From Bacteroidetes bacterium SCGC AAA795-G10 (GTDB lineage: Bacteria; Bacteroidota; Bacteroidia; Flavobacteriales; Flavobacteriaceae), in the NCBI GenBank assembly GCA_003130815.1, contig QFDA01000001.1:820131-884130 (forward strand): a stretch of 64,000 bases of DNA, in the 5' to 3' direction. The notes under the pieces were generated by a model that was given only the letters and a program-made list of their open reading frames with translations, was not told where the DNA came from and did no database searches. Both the position numbers and the translations under genes were made by a program. This document shows, in pieces, positions 7,681-15,711 of the stretch; position 1 is the stretch's first letter, and each line of letters begins with the position of its first letter.

Positions 7681-9636
7681 ATGCAACTCGATTTTTCCTC
7701 TTTTTCAAAAGTTTATGACAAAGAGAAACTTCCAAATAAAAAAATCGAGTTAATTGTTGATTGGCTTGAAAAAAAAGGCTTTCAAGTAAAGTTTTTTTTA
7801 GACAACAAAAATCTTTTGTCAAAATCAAAAAAATCTGCTTTCGTTAAGATAGAAAGTTTAGATTTCACGAGTCTATTTTCAAAAAAAAATCTGCTTCCCT
7901 ATTCTAAAATTTCAAAACATTTTCATAATAACTTATTTGATGGCAATAATAATCCGCAGAACAATCATGAGGGATTAATTGCTGGAATAAAGGTTAAATC
8001 CTCTTATGTTGGAGCATTTTATTTGTGTAATTCTAAAGTTAATAATCAGGATTTGATCTCAACGATTGAATATTTCAAGCATTTAGTTCAATCAAATTTT
8101 AGAGAATTACTCTTAAGTAAAAAGTTAAGAAAAAACACTTCAGATTTAAGAGATAAAAAATTAGAGATTGAATCATTTATTGATATATCAGAATTATTAA
8201 GTGGATCAAGTGAATCAGAAATTTTATTTCAAAACCTTTTAGAATATCTTGTATTTACTATGAACGCGACAAAAGGAGTAATTCTCTCTAAAGAACCTAA
8301 TTCAGGAATATATGAGTTAAAAGCAACATTAGGAATAAAAGATGATCTAAATAAAAAAATATTTAGAGAGAATAAGGGGATTTTATCAATACTCAAAAAA
8401 GAAAAAAAATCATTAATTCTAAATTTCTCAGAGGATCTACCTTTACTATCTTTTTCTGAAAAAAATTCTATGGTGGGGCCTTTTTTAAATGGTAAAAATC
8501 TTAATGGTTGTATAATATTATATGACAAGGAGAGCAGAAAAGGTTTTGTTGATTTTGATCAATATGACCTTAGGTTTTTCAATTCTATTGTTAAAAAAAT
8601 CTCATTGTCTTACAACAATATAATACTTTTAGATAATGTCAAAAAATCCAAAAAACTTATTGATAATATAATGTCCTCGATTTCAACGGGTATCGTAAAA
8701 ATCAATTTGATGGGTGAAATTGAATATATTAATGATTCTGCAATCGAAATTTTTCAGCTTGATAAATCTGTATTACTTGATAACCACTATGCAATAGTTT
8801 TTGAGGGTAATCCTGAACTTGTAGAATTAATAGAATTTGCAGAAAGTAGAAATCATATTCTTTATGAGGAAAATTTAAAAGTAAAAAAACTAGATAATAA
8901 TGAGACTAATATTAACCTTACCATTTCTCCTGTTTTTGATGATGGTGTTAATTCAGGCTCTGTAATTTCCTTTGAGGATTTATCTGATATAAATAAAGTG
9001 AAATCAACTTTTAAAAAATATGTTTCTGAAAATATAGTTGATGAATTACTATTAAATGAGGATTCTTTAGAGCTTGGTGGAGTAGAACAGGAAGTATGTG
9101 TGCTATTTTCAGATATTAGAGGCTTCACTTCTATGTCTGAACGCATGGAGCCTTCTAAAGTTGTTACTCTTCTGAATAGTTTTTTTGATAAGATGATTGA
9201 TGTAGTTTTCAAATATAATGGGACTTTAGATAAAATTATAGGTGACGAATTAATGGTACTTTATGGAGCACCACTAAAAAAATCAGATGATATTTTAAAT
9301 GCTGTAAAGACTGCAAAAGAAATGTTTACAACACTTGATAAATTTAATATCAAAATGATTGAGGAAGGGTATCCCAAATTGAATATTGGAATTGGTATTA
9401 ATTATGGTAAGGTAATATGTGGTAATATAGGTTCTGAGCAACAGATGAACTATACAGTAATTGGTGATACTGTAAATTTAGCTTCAAGATTGTGTTCAGC
9501 TGCTAGACCAGGTGAAATTATAATTTCTGATAGTGTTTACAAAAATCTAGATGACAATAAGGGTTTTTCAATTAATGAAGAATTATTACTAAAGGGTAAA
9601 AAGCAACCAGTAAAAAACTGGAAATTTTCTTATTAG
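7681..9636 (+). CDS. GAF-PAS class III adenylate cyclase
   Basis: This 651-residue protein has no signal peptide or membrane helix. The N-terminal two-thirds look like GAF-type sensory modules (about 55-310) followed by a PAS domain (about 325-440). The C-terminal cyclase homology domain is about 455-650. The first metal Asp lies in FSDIRGFTS near 475 and the base-contacting Lys in DKIIGDE. YTVIGDTVNLASRL near 598-611 supplies the second base-contacting Asp and the catalytic Asn and Arg. The Lys/Asp pair predicts ATP, hence cAMP, rather than the pyrimidine substrates of Pycsar cyclases. It is the last gene of the kinase-STAS operon, so its activity may be set by the partner switch. The stop abuts the stop of the convergent PycTM-type gene. 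Confidence 0.9.
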   Translation: MQLDFSSFSKVYDKEKLPNKKIELIVDWLEKKGFQVKFFLDNKNLLSKSKKSAFVKIESLDFTSLFSKKNLLPYSKISKHFHNNLFDGNNNPQNNHEGLIAGIKVKSSYVGAFYLCNSKVNNQDLISTIEYFKHLVQSNFRELLLSKKLRKNTSDLRDKKLEIESFIDISELLSGSSESEILFQNLLEYLVFTMNATKGVILSKEPNSGIYELKATLGIKDDLNKKIFRENKGILSILKKEKKSLILNFSEDLPLLSFSEKNSMVGPFLNGKNLNGCIILYDKESRKGFVDFDQYDLRFFNSIVKKISLSYNNIILLDNVKKSKKLIDNIMSSISTGIVKINLMGEIEYINDSAIEIFQLDKSVLLDNHYAIVFEGNPELVELIEFAESRNHILYEENLKVKKLDNNETNINLTISPVFDDGVNSGSVISFEDLSDINKVKSTFKKYVSENIVDELLLNEDSLELGGVEQEVCVLFSDIRGFTSMSERMEPSKVVTLLNSFFDKMIDVVFKYNGTLDKIIGDELMVLYGAPLKKSDDILNAVKTAKEMFTTLDKFNIKMIEEGYPKLNIGIGINYGKVICGNIGSEQQMNYTVIGDTVNLASRLCSAARPGEIIISDSVYKNLDDNKGFSINEELLLKGKKQPVKNWKFSY

Positions 9637-10170
9637 CTATATAGCATAAATACTAATAAAAAATAATGTTATAAATATTAGTGATCTCAGCAAGTGTTTT
9701 AGTCCCTTATTAACATTTAGAAATTTAGTTGACGCAATATTCGCAGTGGCATAAACAGATTGAGTTAAATGTTTTCTGTAAGTGTTTTCATCATTTAGCA
9801 CTTCTTCTAGAGAGTCAAAAAAGTTTTCAAAATTTTTATATTTTGTGACATCCCCAAAAAATAAAGGAGATTTTTTTACTGTAAAATCAAATCTTGGCAG
9901 AATACACATAACACATCTTCTTAAAGATGCGATAATAAAAAAAAAGGATACACCTAGAAGTAAAACATGTACTATTCCTGAAAATCCTGAAGAAAAAGAA
10001 TAAATATTTTCTTCATCCAATATGTCTAGTGTGTAACCTAAACCAAAAATTAGACTATAAATTGATATTATAGCCGTAGCTTTAACTTCAGCAAATTGAA
10101 TCTGGCCATAGTTGTAATTTATGACATTCCAATAATCTTCAATATCAATGTTTTTGAGTTTACCACTCAT
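9637..10170 (-). CDS. PycTM-family (Pycsar-type effector) membrane protein
   Basis: This 177-residue protein fits the PycTM/DUF5706 family. A first helix carries the FAEVKATA signature (about 26-33), the second membrane segment is about 64-84, a cytoplasmic loop has the SPLFFGD motif (101-107), an alpha-helical part includes IASTKFL (145-151), and a last hydrophobic segment is about 160-177. In Pycsar defence, proteins of this family are membrane effectors switched on by a cyclic mononucleotide. Here the gene is convergent with a class III cyclase, with directly abutting stop codons, whereas classical Pycsar pairs are co-directional. It could be a cyclic-nucleotide-responsive membrane protein with a housekeeping or a defence role. 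Family call is good; coupling to the cyclase is inference. Confidence 0.75.
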   Translation of the reverse strand: MSGKLKNIDIEDYWNVINYNYGQIQFAEVKATAIISIYSLIFGLGYTLDILDEENIYSFSSGFSGIVHVLLLGVSFFFIIASLRRCVMCILPRFDFTVKKSPLFFGDVTKYKNFENFFDSLEEVLNDENTYRKHLTQSVYATANIASTKFLNVNKGLKHLLRSLIFITLFFISIYAI

Positions 10171-10221
10171 AAGATTCCATATATGGTTTATTAGTTACTT
10201 TTTTAAATATAAAAATTTAAA

Positions 10222-10390
10222 TTGAGAAAAATAAGAAGTAAAAGTTGCCACCGATGTGAAAAAAGTGAGAATGTTATGTATAGAGTAACATATCAAAAAA
10301 AACCTTGGTTGGCAATTTTTATGCAAGCAGTGTGTACTGGAAGTAAAAAATAGCACTTCATATAAATACGGGGGTACATGGAAAAAATAA
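10222..10390 (+). pseudogene. Frameshifted small zinc-ribbon protein (CxxC...CxxC...YGGTWKK)
   Basis: From a TTG at 10222 one frame gives LRKIRSKSCHRCEKSENV and RVTYQKK, then hits an early stop. The next frame (+1) continues from about 10300 with WQFLCKQCVLEVKN and SYKYGGTWKK to a stop at 10388. Joined at the run of eight A residues (10295-10302), the two halves make one protein of about 55 residues with two CxxC pairs and the YGGTWK tail that I associate with small Bacteroidota zinc-ribbon-like proteins. One base too many in the A run would explain the break. It may be a real mutation, a sequencing or assembly error, or slippage; the sequence alone cannot decide. Confidence 0.55.
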
Positions 10391-10404
10391 ATAATGATTT
10401 ATTT
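10385..10404. terminator. AT-only hairpin between convergent ends
   Basis: An eight-base arm AAATAAAT, a loop AATG and the complementary arm ATTTATTT lie exactly where the small zinc-ribbon frame and the convergent lipoprotein gene at 10403 end. The placement suggests a weak two-way terminator, but the stem has no G-C pair and such hairpins occur by chance in AT-rich DNA. Confidence 0.25.
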
Positions 10405-10843
10405 ATTGCAATTCTGGGCAAAGTATATCAAAACCTTGTTCAGCCTCGTAAAAACTTGTTATATTACTTGTTGGATAAATTGAACTACACTCATCATAGG
10501 TTCTGAATAATTCTCCCTGATTATTGAGATAGTAAGTAAAAGTTCCACAGTGATTTAATCTTTCACCGGTAACCCTGTAGCCCAATTTTAATGTATCTGT
10601 ACCACTTTTCAGTATAGTGTATTGAAATTCATTACCTCTTATGTCCTTTGGATTTTCAGTAAATTCCAAACAAATACCATCCTCAACAAGAATCAGTCTA
10701 AAAGGATCGTTTTTAAATATTTTGTAATTAGATCCTCTAGTCCAAACAATATCACTAACTTTTTCTAGAAATAATTCTTGCTTAACTTCTTTACTACAGG
10801 AAAAGGGAACGATTAGTATACACAGAAGTAAAATCTTTTTCAT
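10403..10843 (-). CDS. Lipoprotein of unknown function, 146 residues
   Basis: The N-terminus MKKILLLCILIVPFSC has a lipobox (VPFSC), so the protein should be lipid-anchored in the envelope. The mature part is a small beta-rich domain with four further cysteines (CLEF, NHCGTF, DECSS and ILCPEL), which could form two disulfides in the periplasm. No family recognised. It is divergent from the GNAT gene, and a tiny possible membrane peptide gene (10847-10936) lies directly upstream on the same strand. Confidence 0.65.
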   Translation of the reverse strand: MKKILLLCILIVPFSCSKEVKQELFLEKVSDIVWTRGSNYKIFKNDPFRLILVEDGICLEFTENPKDIRGNEFQYTILKSGTDTLKLGYRVTGERLNHCGTFTYYLNNQGELFRTYDECSSIYPTSNITSFYEAEQGFDILCPELQ

Positions 10844-10846
10844 AAT

Positions 10847-10936
10847 TCAATTTTTTTTCACAAAGTCTCTAGCAATAGCAATAAGCACAATAATCATGGT
10901 AATTACAACAACAACTGCTACACCTTTAGGAGTCAT
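10847..10936 (-). CDS. Possible 29-residue single-helix membrane peptide
   Basis: An ATG at 10936 opens a 29-codon frame starting MTPKG, followed by one continuous hydrophobic helix (VAVVVVITMIIVLIAIA) and a basic tail (RDFVKKN) ending in TGA. That layout is typical of small inner-membrane peptides. It ends 3 bases before the start of the lipoprotein gene at 10843 and may be co-transcribed with it. Evidence is limited to the composition and position, so it could be a chance frame. Confidence 0.35.
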   Translation of the reverse strand: MTPKGVAVVVVITMIIVLIAIARDFVKKN

Positions 10937-11017
10937 AGAATTTTTTTAACTCTGCAAATATAAAAAAACAGCTGTATTGATTTAATTTAGTGTTGTAATT
11001 AATAAATAGATTTAAGC

Positions 11018-11479
11018 TTGATAAAATTAAGAGAAGCCAAAATAAAAGATTTATCTACGCTATTGGAGTTCGAAAAAAGACTTATCGAATATGAAAGGGC
11101 TTTTACTCCTAATCTAAAAAAAAGTGATTTCAATTATTACGATTTGAAATCATATATTAAAAATCCTGAAATTTCAGTTGTAGTTGCAGAAAAAGAAAAT
11201 TCTTTAATCGCTTCAGGCTATGCACTTATCCGTTCAAATAAAACTTATAAAAATCCCTCTCATATAGTATTTCTTGGATTCATGTATGTAATACCAAACT
11301 ATAGGGGTATGGGAGTCAATAAAAAAATTTTAGATTACCTATTGGACTGGGGCAAAAAAAGGGGTTATTCAGAATTCCAACTTGATGTTTACGCTCCAAA
11401 TCAAAGTGCAATAAAAGCATATAAAAAAGCTGGATTTGACTTTGAAACAATTACGATGAGGTTAAATATAGAATATTAG
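11018..11479 (+). CDS. GNAT family N-acetyltransferase
   Basis: A 153-residue protein beginning with TTG (MIKLREAKIKDL). The acetyl-CoA binding motif A is visible as MYVIPNYRGMGVNKKILDYL (about 95-115, with the RGMG loop), followed by LDVYAPNQSAIKAYKKAGF (about 125-143), the standard C-terminal GNAT segment with the conserved Tyr. The substrate cannot be inferred. It is a single gene between a divergent lipoprotein and the TonB-plug protein. Confidence 0.85.
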   Translation: MIKLREAKIKDLSTLLEFEKRLIEYERAFTPNLKKSDFNYYDLKSYIKNPEISVVVAEKENSLIASGYALIRSNKTYKNPSHIVFLGFMYVIPNYRGMGVNKKILDYLLDWGKKRGYSEFQLDVYAPNQSAIKAYKKAGFDFETITMRLNIEY

Positions 11480-11564
11480 ATATATGATTATGTTTAAAAT
11501 CTATAATTATTAAAGGTTTTTTAATTTTCTTTTTTTATTTTGTACTAACTATAAATTAATTGAA

Positions 11565-13112
11565 TTGAAGAAATACATACTAATTTTCTTAGTATTATAC
11601 CCAATTTTTGTATTCAGCCAACAAGGCAAGAACATTGACTTAGACGAAGTTGTCAATACTGCTGGAATAATTCCAAGAATAAATATAGACGGTTTGATCT
11701 ATTCGATCAGAGACAGAGACCAAATAATGACAAACATTTTGAAATCACCTTTCTGGGAAAAGGGTTACAAGTTTACTATTAATCTAGAGGATTATGATAC
11801 TGGGAAAAAATATAGTTATCAAAATAAAGGAAGACTAAGAATTTTTATAAATAATATTGAATTAACATCAAGGCACAATTTTAAAACATATAAAACAATC
11901 AATGAGCTTCTAAAAAATTCAGAAGATATTTCTATCATTTCAAGTTCTGAATTTGTAAAAAAAGAACCGAACGAATTAAAGCCTGACTATGTAGCTGGTC
12001 AACCAATTTATTCAGGAGCTGAAAAAGAAGAAGTTCCTGTAACGTTTATTAAAATAAATTCCATTTTGGGGAGTGAGGTAGTCTACAACAAAACAAGAAA
12101 AGAAAGGAAAAAATTAAAAAAACTTTCAGATTTTAAGGTTATTTCAGAAAAGCAAGAGATTCCTGTTGCAGCTGATGGTCCAGGCGCGACTTTTTTGCAA
12201 CCTGGAAGTGTTGCGACTATTGACCAAGTTAAATCAATAGAGTTAGACAATGTTGATTTAACCCAGAATATTGAAGATGATGGTATAGTTTACACCCCAA
12301 AATTAGTTAACGGACAAATTACTTTTTCAAAAAACGCAAAGCTTACAAGAATAAAAAAACAAAGTGAACGATATTTGAGAATGGGACTCAATGAATGGGG
12401 TATAGATGTAAACGCTAATACGTGGGCACAAGCATTAAGAGCCCACCTTAAAGGCAAACAAACCTTTGTAACTAGTGACGGTTATCCAGTTCTTTTTGGA
12501 GTTGTAACTCTTGGAAGTCGTCAACCCGGCCCACTTTGGGTTGTCGATGGTGTTTATTTAAACGAGCCACCTGTAAATGTGAGATCTTTGGCATATTTAA
12601 TTCGTGAAGTAAATGTTTATAAATATGATACAGCAAAATTTGGTTCAAGGGGAGCTGCAGGAGTTATTGAAATTTTTACTTTAAGTGGATTTTCAGAAAG
12701 CACAGGCAGCTATAAAAGAAGTTTTGAGGTAAAAGGGAAAGATAATATTAAATTAATGGAGACGTTCCAAAGTTTTGAAAAACAATTTTTGTCTAGAAGA
12801 GAAGAATTGAATGATGTGAGAAAAATTTTGATTCAACTCAATGAACCTGAAAGAGTTGATTCAATACAAGGTTTATTAGAATCATTAACCTTAAAAAGCT
12901 ACTTGTTTACTGCTAATTTTGCAATTAATAATGCTGATTTTGAGATTGCTCCATATCTAGCACTAACTAAAATATCTGACGCTCAACTTCCTATACTAGA
13001 ATCTATAGAAAAAAAATTATCTGCAGAGGTAAGAAAATCTAAATATGGGAAAAGGTTTATTGAATTTTTAGAAAATAAAAAACTTAGAGACACAACAAGT
13101 CTTAGTAACTAA
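11565..13112 (+). CDS. Secreted TonB-plug-like protein without a barrel
   Basis: This 515-residue protein starts with TTG and has a signal peptide ending near FVFSQQ. Residues about 310-380 resemble the plug domain of TonB-dependent receptors: PLWVVDGVYLNEPP, then IREVNVYKYDTAKFGSRGAAGVIEIFT. Normal receptors continue with a 22-strand barrel of about 600 residues; here only about 130 mostly helical residues follow. A region near 185-230 has the GPGATFLQPGS stretch. Some Bacteroidota proteins carry such isolated plugs on exported proteins of unknown role. It lies upstream of the deoxy-sugar operon with a 136-base gap, so co-regulation is possible but not shown. Confidence 0.7.
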   Translation: MKKYILIFLVLYPIFVFSQQGKNIDLDEVVNTAGIIPRINIDGLIYSIRDRDQIMTNILKSPFWEKGYKFTINLEDYDTGKKYSYQNKGRLRIFINNIELTSRHNFKTYKTINELLKNSEDISIISSSEFVKKEPNELKPDYVAGQPIYSGAEKEEVPVTFIKINSILGSEVVYNKTRKERKKLKKLSDFKVISEKQEIPVAADGPGATFLQPGSVATIDQVKSIELDNVDLTQNIEDDGIVYTPKLVNGQITFSKNAKLTRIKKQSERYLRMGLNEWGIDVNANTWAQALRAHLKGKQTFVTSDGYPVLFGVVTLGSRQPGPLWVVDGVYLNEPPVNVRSLAYLIREVNVYKYDTAKFGSRGAAGVIEIFTLSGFSESTGSYKRSFEVKGKDNIKLMETFQSFEKQFLSRREELNDVRKILIQLNEPERVDSIQGLLESLTLKSYLFTANFAINNADFEIAPYLALTKISDAQLPILESIEKKLSAEVRKSKYGKRFIEFLENKKLRDTTSLSN

Positions 13113-13248
13113 TTGTTTCCCTACATACCCTTTATTTAATTGATTTTCTGTTTATAAACTTTAAGTCATAACTAATAAGAGCCGCCGATTAAAACCCTAA
13201 ATTATTATTGGATATTTTAGAATAGTTTTATTTTTAAATTAATAACAG

Positions 13249-14913
13249 ATGCATTTAAAGAATAAAATATTAAAAATTCATCCTAAAGACAATATAGTTG
13301 TTGCTCTTTTCGATTTAAAAGAGGGTGAGATTCTAAACCTTGAGGATAAAAAAATTTCCTTGAAAACAGATGTTAATAAAAAACACAAATTTGCACTTAA
13401 AAACCTTAACAAAGGAGAGAATATCTACCTTTATGGTGTGGTAGTTGGAAAAGCTATAAGACCTATCAAAAAAGGGGAGGCTATTAACTCAAAAAATATT
13501 TCTCACCACACACAAGAATATTACTTACCTAAAAATCTAAAAAAAATATCTACACCTAATTTATCTAATAATGAGTATAAAAATAAAACCTTTGATGGTT
13601 ATCATAGACAGGATGGTAAAGTAGGTACAGAAAATAATTGGCTCGTAATACCACTTGTATTTTGTCAAAATCGAAACATAGACGAATTAAAAAAAGCTTT
13701 ATTAAGTGGCTTAGGATATGGTAGCTCAAGAGAAAGAGTTTTTAATCTTGATAGATTAATTTCAAATTTTGAAGCTGGTGCAACAAAATCAGAATTACTG
13801 AATGAAAAAGTATTAACCTCAGAAAAAGACAGTTCACAAGAACGATTATTTTCAAATGTAGATGGGATATATTTTTTAACTCATGAAGGAGGATGTGGGG
13901 GATCGAAATATGATTCTGTTAGCCTCTGTAATTTAATTGCGGGCTACATTAATAATCCAAATGTTGCGGGGGCAACTATTTTAAGTCTAGGATGCCAACA
14001 TGCTCAAATAAGTCTTTTGGAAAAATCATTGAAAAGAATAGCTCCAGATTTTAAAAAAACAATTTTCTTCATGGAGCAACAAAAAAGTAATTCGGAAGAA
14101 GAATATTTAGCAGAATGTATTAAAAAAACATTTATTGGTCTTATTGAGGCGAATAAAATTAAACGTAAACCTGCACCCATAAGTAAACTTACCTTAGGAT
14201 TAGAATGTGGAGGGTCAGATGGTTTTTCTGGAATTTCAGCCAATCCAGTTTTAGGATTTGTTTCTGATGTAGTTGTTGGGCAAGGCGGCTCAGCAATTTT
14301 ATCTGAATTTCCCGAATTAAATGGGGTTGAACAAGAGTTAATTAATCGATGTACTTCTCTTGAGAAAGCAAAAAAATTTAAAACCTTAATGCAAAATTAT
14401 AATAAGAAAGCAACAGCTTTGGGTGCAGGTTTTGATTCTAATCCTTCTCCAGGAAATATTAAAGATGGACTAATAACGGATGCTATTAAATCAGCTGGAG
14501 CTGCAAAAAAAGGTGGAACTTCCCCGATAGTTGATGTATTAGATTATACAGAACAAACTATTATTCCAGGTTTAAACCTATTGTGTACTCCTGGAAATGA
14601 TGTTGAATCAACAACAGCACTTGCAGGATCAGGCGCCAATATTATTTTATTTACAACAGGTTTGGGAACTCCCACAGGAAATCCTGCAGTTCCTGTCGTT
14701 AAAGTTTCTTCTAATACAAGTTTATATAATAATATGGGAGATATTATTGATTTTAATACAGGTACTATTATTGATGGAGTAAGTACAATTAAGGATTGTG
14801 GAGAAAAACTGTTAAATTTTGTTTTAGAAGTCGCTAGCGGAAGAGTAAAAGTTTGTGCTCGGAAACTAGGTCAGAATGATTTTATTCCATGGAAAAGAGG
14901 TATGTCACTATAA
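13249..14913 (+). CDS. UxaA-family dehydratase (probable L-fuconate/deoxy-aldonate dehydratase)
   Basis: This 554-residue protein has an N-terminal SAF domain (about 10-90) and the altronate/galactarate dehydratase body. Family marks are GYHRQDGKVGTENNW (about 116-130), THEGGCGGSKYD near 210, LGCQHAQ near 248, LGLECGGSDGFSG near 312 and SGANIILFTTGLGTPTGNP near 463-481. UxaA enzymes dehydrate altronate. In this operon every other step of the non-phosphorylating L-fucose route is present while an enolase-superfamily fuconate dehydratase is absent, so this protein most likely takes that step (fuconate to 2-keto-3-deoxyfuconate). Campylobacter jejuni also carries uxaA-type genes in its fucose locus. 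First gene of the operon. The family is certain; the substrate is inferred. Confidence 0.8.
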   Translation: MHLKNKILKIHPKDNIVVALFDLKEGEILNLEDKKISLKTDVNKKHKFALKNLNKGENIYLYGVVVGKAIRPIKKGEAINSKNISHHTQEYYLPKNLKKISTPNLSNNEYKNKTFDGYHRQDGKVGTENNWLVIPLVFCQNRNIDELKKALLSGLGYGSSRERVFNLDRLISNFEAGATKSELLNEKVLTSEKDSSQERLFSNVDGIYFLTHEGGCGGSKYDSVSLCNLIAGYINNPNVAGATILSLGCQHAQISLLEKSLKRIAPDFKKTIFFMEQQKSNSEEEYLAECIKKTFIGLIEANKIKRKPAPISKLTLGLECGGSDGFSGISANPVLGFVSDVVVGQGGSAILSEFPELNGVEQELINRCTSLEKAKKFKTLMQNYNKKATALGAGFDSNPSPGNIKDGLITDAIKSAGAAKKGGTSPIVDVLDYTEQTIIPGLNLLCTPGNDVESTTALAGSGANIILFTTGLGTPTGNPAVPVVKVSSNTSLYNNMGDIIDFNTGTIIDGVSTIKDCGEKLLNFVLEVASGRVKVCARKLGQNDFIPWKRGMSL

Positions 14914-14920
14914 ATTTAAT

Positions 14921-15709
14921 ATGATGATTAATAAATTTTCTTTGAAAAATAAAACTGTTATTATTACAGGAGGCGGAAGCGGAATTGGTGAAGCTATTTC
15001 AAGGACACTTGCCTCTCAAGGTGCAGTTGTTCATATCTTGGATAATAAATTAGAATCAGCACTTGAGACAGTAAATCGTATCAAAAAAGACAACTTCGTT
15101 GGAGTGGCTCACAAATGCGATGTTTCAAATAATGTAGAAGTTAATCAAGTCATTCATGAAATTTGTAAAATATCAAACATTGAAATTCTAATTAATAACG
15201 CTGGAATCGCTCATGTCGGGAATATAGAAAATTGTAAAGAAGAAGATTTAGACAAATTATATAATGTTAATATAAAAGGAGTTTATAATTGTTCAAAGGC
15301 TGTTATTCCAATTATGAAAAAAAACAAAAATGGTTTGATTATTAATCTTGCATCTATAGCTTCCAGTGTTGGTATTAGTGATCGGTTTGCATACTCTATG
15401 ACAAAGGGTGCTGTTCTTACTATGACTTATTCAATTGCTAAAGATTATGTTAAAGATAACATTAGATGTAATTGTATTTCACCAGCCCGAGTCCATACAC
15501 CCTTTGTAGATGGATTTATAAAAAAGAATTATCCGAATGAAGAAAAAAAAATGTTTAAAAACTTATCAAAAACTCAACCCATAGGACGTATGGGAACCCC
15601 ACAAGAGATTGCGGATCTTGCTTTATACCTTTGTTCTGAGGAAGCAAAATTTATAACCGGATCAAATTTTGCAATTGATGGAGGATTTGTAACTCTTAAT
15701 TCACAATAA
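14921..15709 (+). CDS. SDR oxidoreductase (probable 2-keto-3-deoxy-L-fuconate dehydrogenase)
   Basis: The start at 14921 (MMINKFSLKN) puts the gene 7 bases after the UxaA stop; an upstream ATG at 14876 would overlap that gene and add residues unlike the family. The 262-residue SDR has a TGGGSGIG dinucleotide loop (about 16-23), Asp after strand 2 (ILDNK, favouring NAD), an NNAG motif, the catalytic Ser in NLASIAS and an intact YSMTK active site, ending in the common IDGG segment. In this operon its expected job is oxidising the C4 hydroxyl of 2-keto-3-deoxyfuconate to the 2,4-diketo acid. Family sure; substrate from context. Confidence 0.85.
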   Translation: MMINKFSLKNKTVIITGGGSGIGEAISRTLASQGAVVHILDNKLESALETVNRIKKDNFVGVAHKCDVSNNVEVNQVIHEICKISNIEILINNAGIAHVGNIENCKEEDLDKLYNVNIKGVYNCSKAVIPIMKKNKNGLIINLASIASSVGISDRFAYSMTKGAVLTMTYSIAKDYVKDNIRCNCISPARVHTPFVDGFIKKNYPNEEKKMFKNLSKTQPIGRMGTPQEIADLALYLCSEEAKFITGSNFAIDGGFVTLNSQ

Positions 15710-15711
15710 TC

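Noticed and set aside
9636-9645. GCTATATAGC palindrome at the cyclase/PycTM junction.
   Set aside because: Ten bases with no loop, so no stable hairpin or terminator; partly made of the two stop codons.
9637-10170. Calling the cyclase and PycTM protein a standard Pycsar defence system.
   Set aside because: Convergent orientation, ATP-type base contacts in the cyclase and its operon with partner-switch genes differ from described Pycsar pairs; no other defence genes lie nearby.
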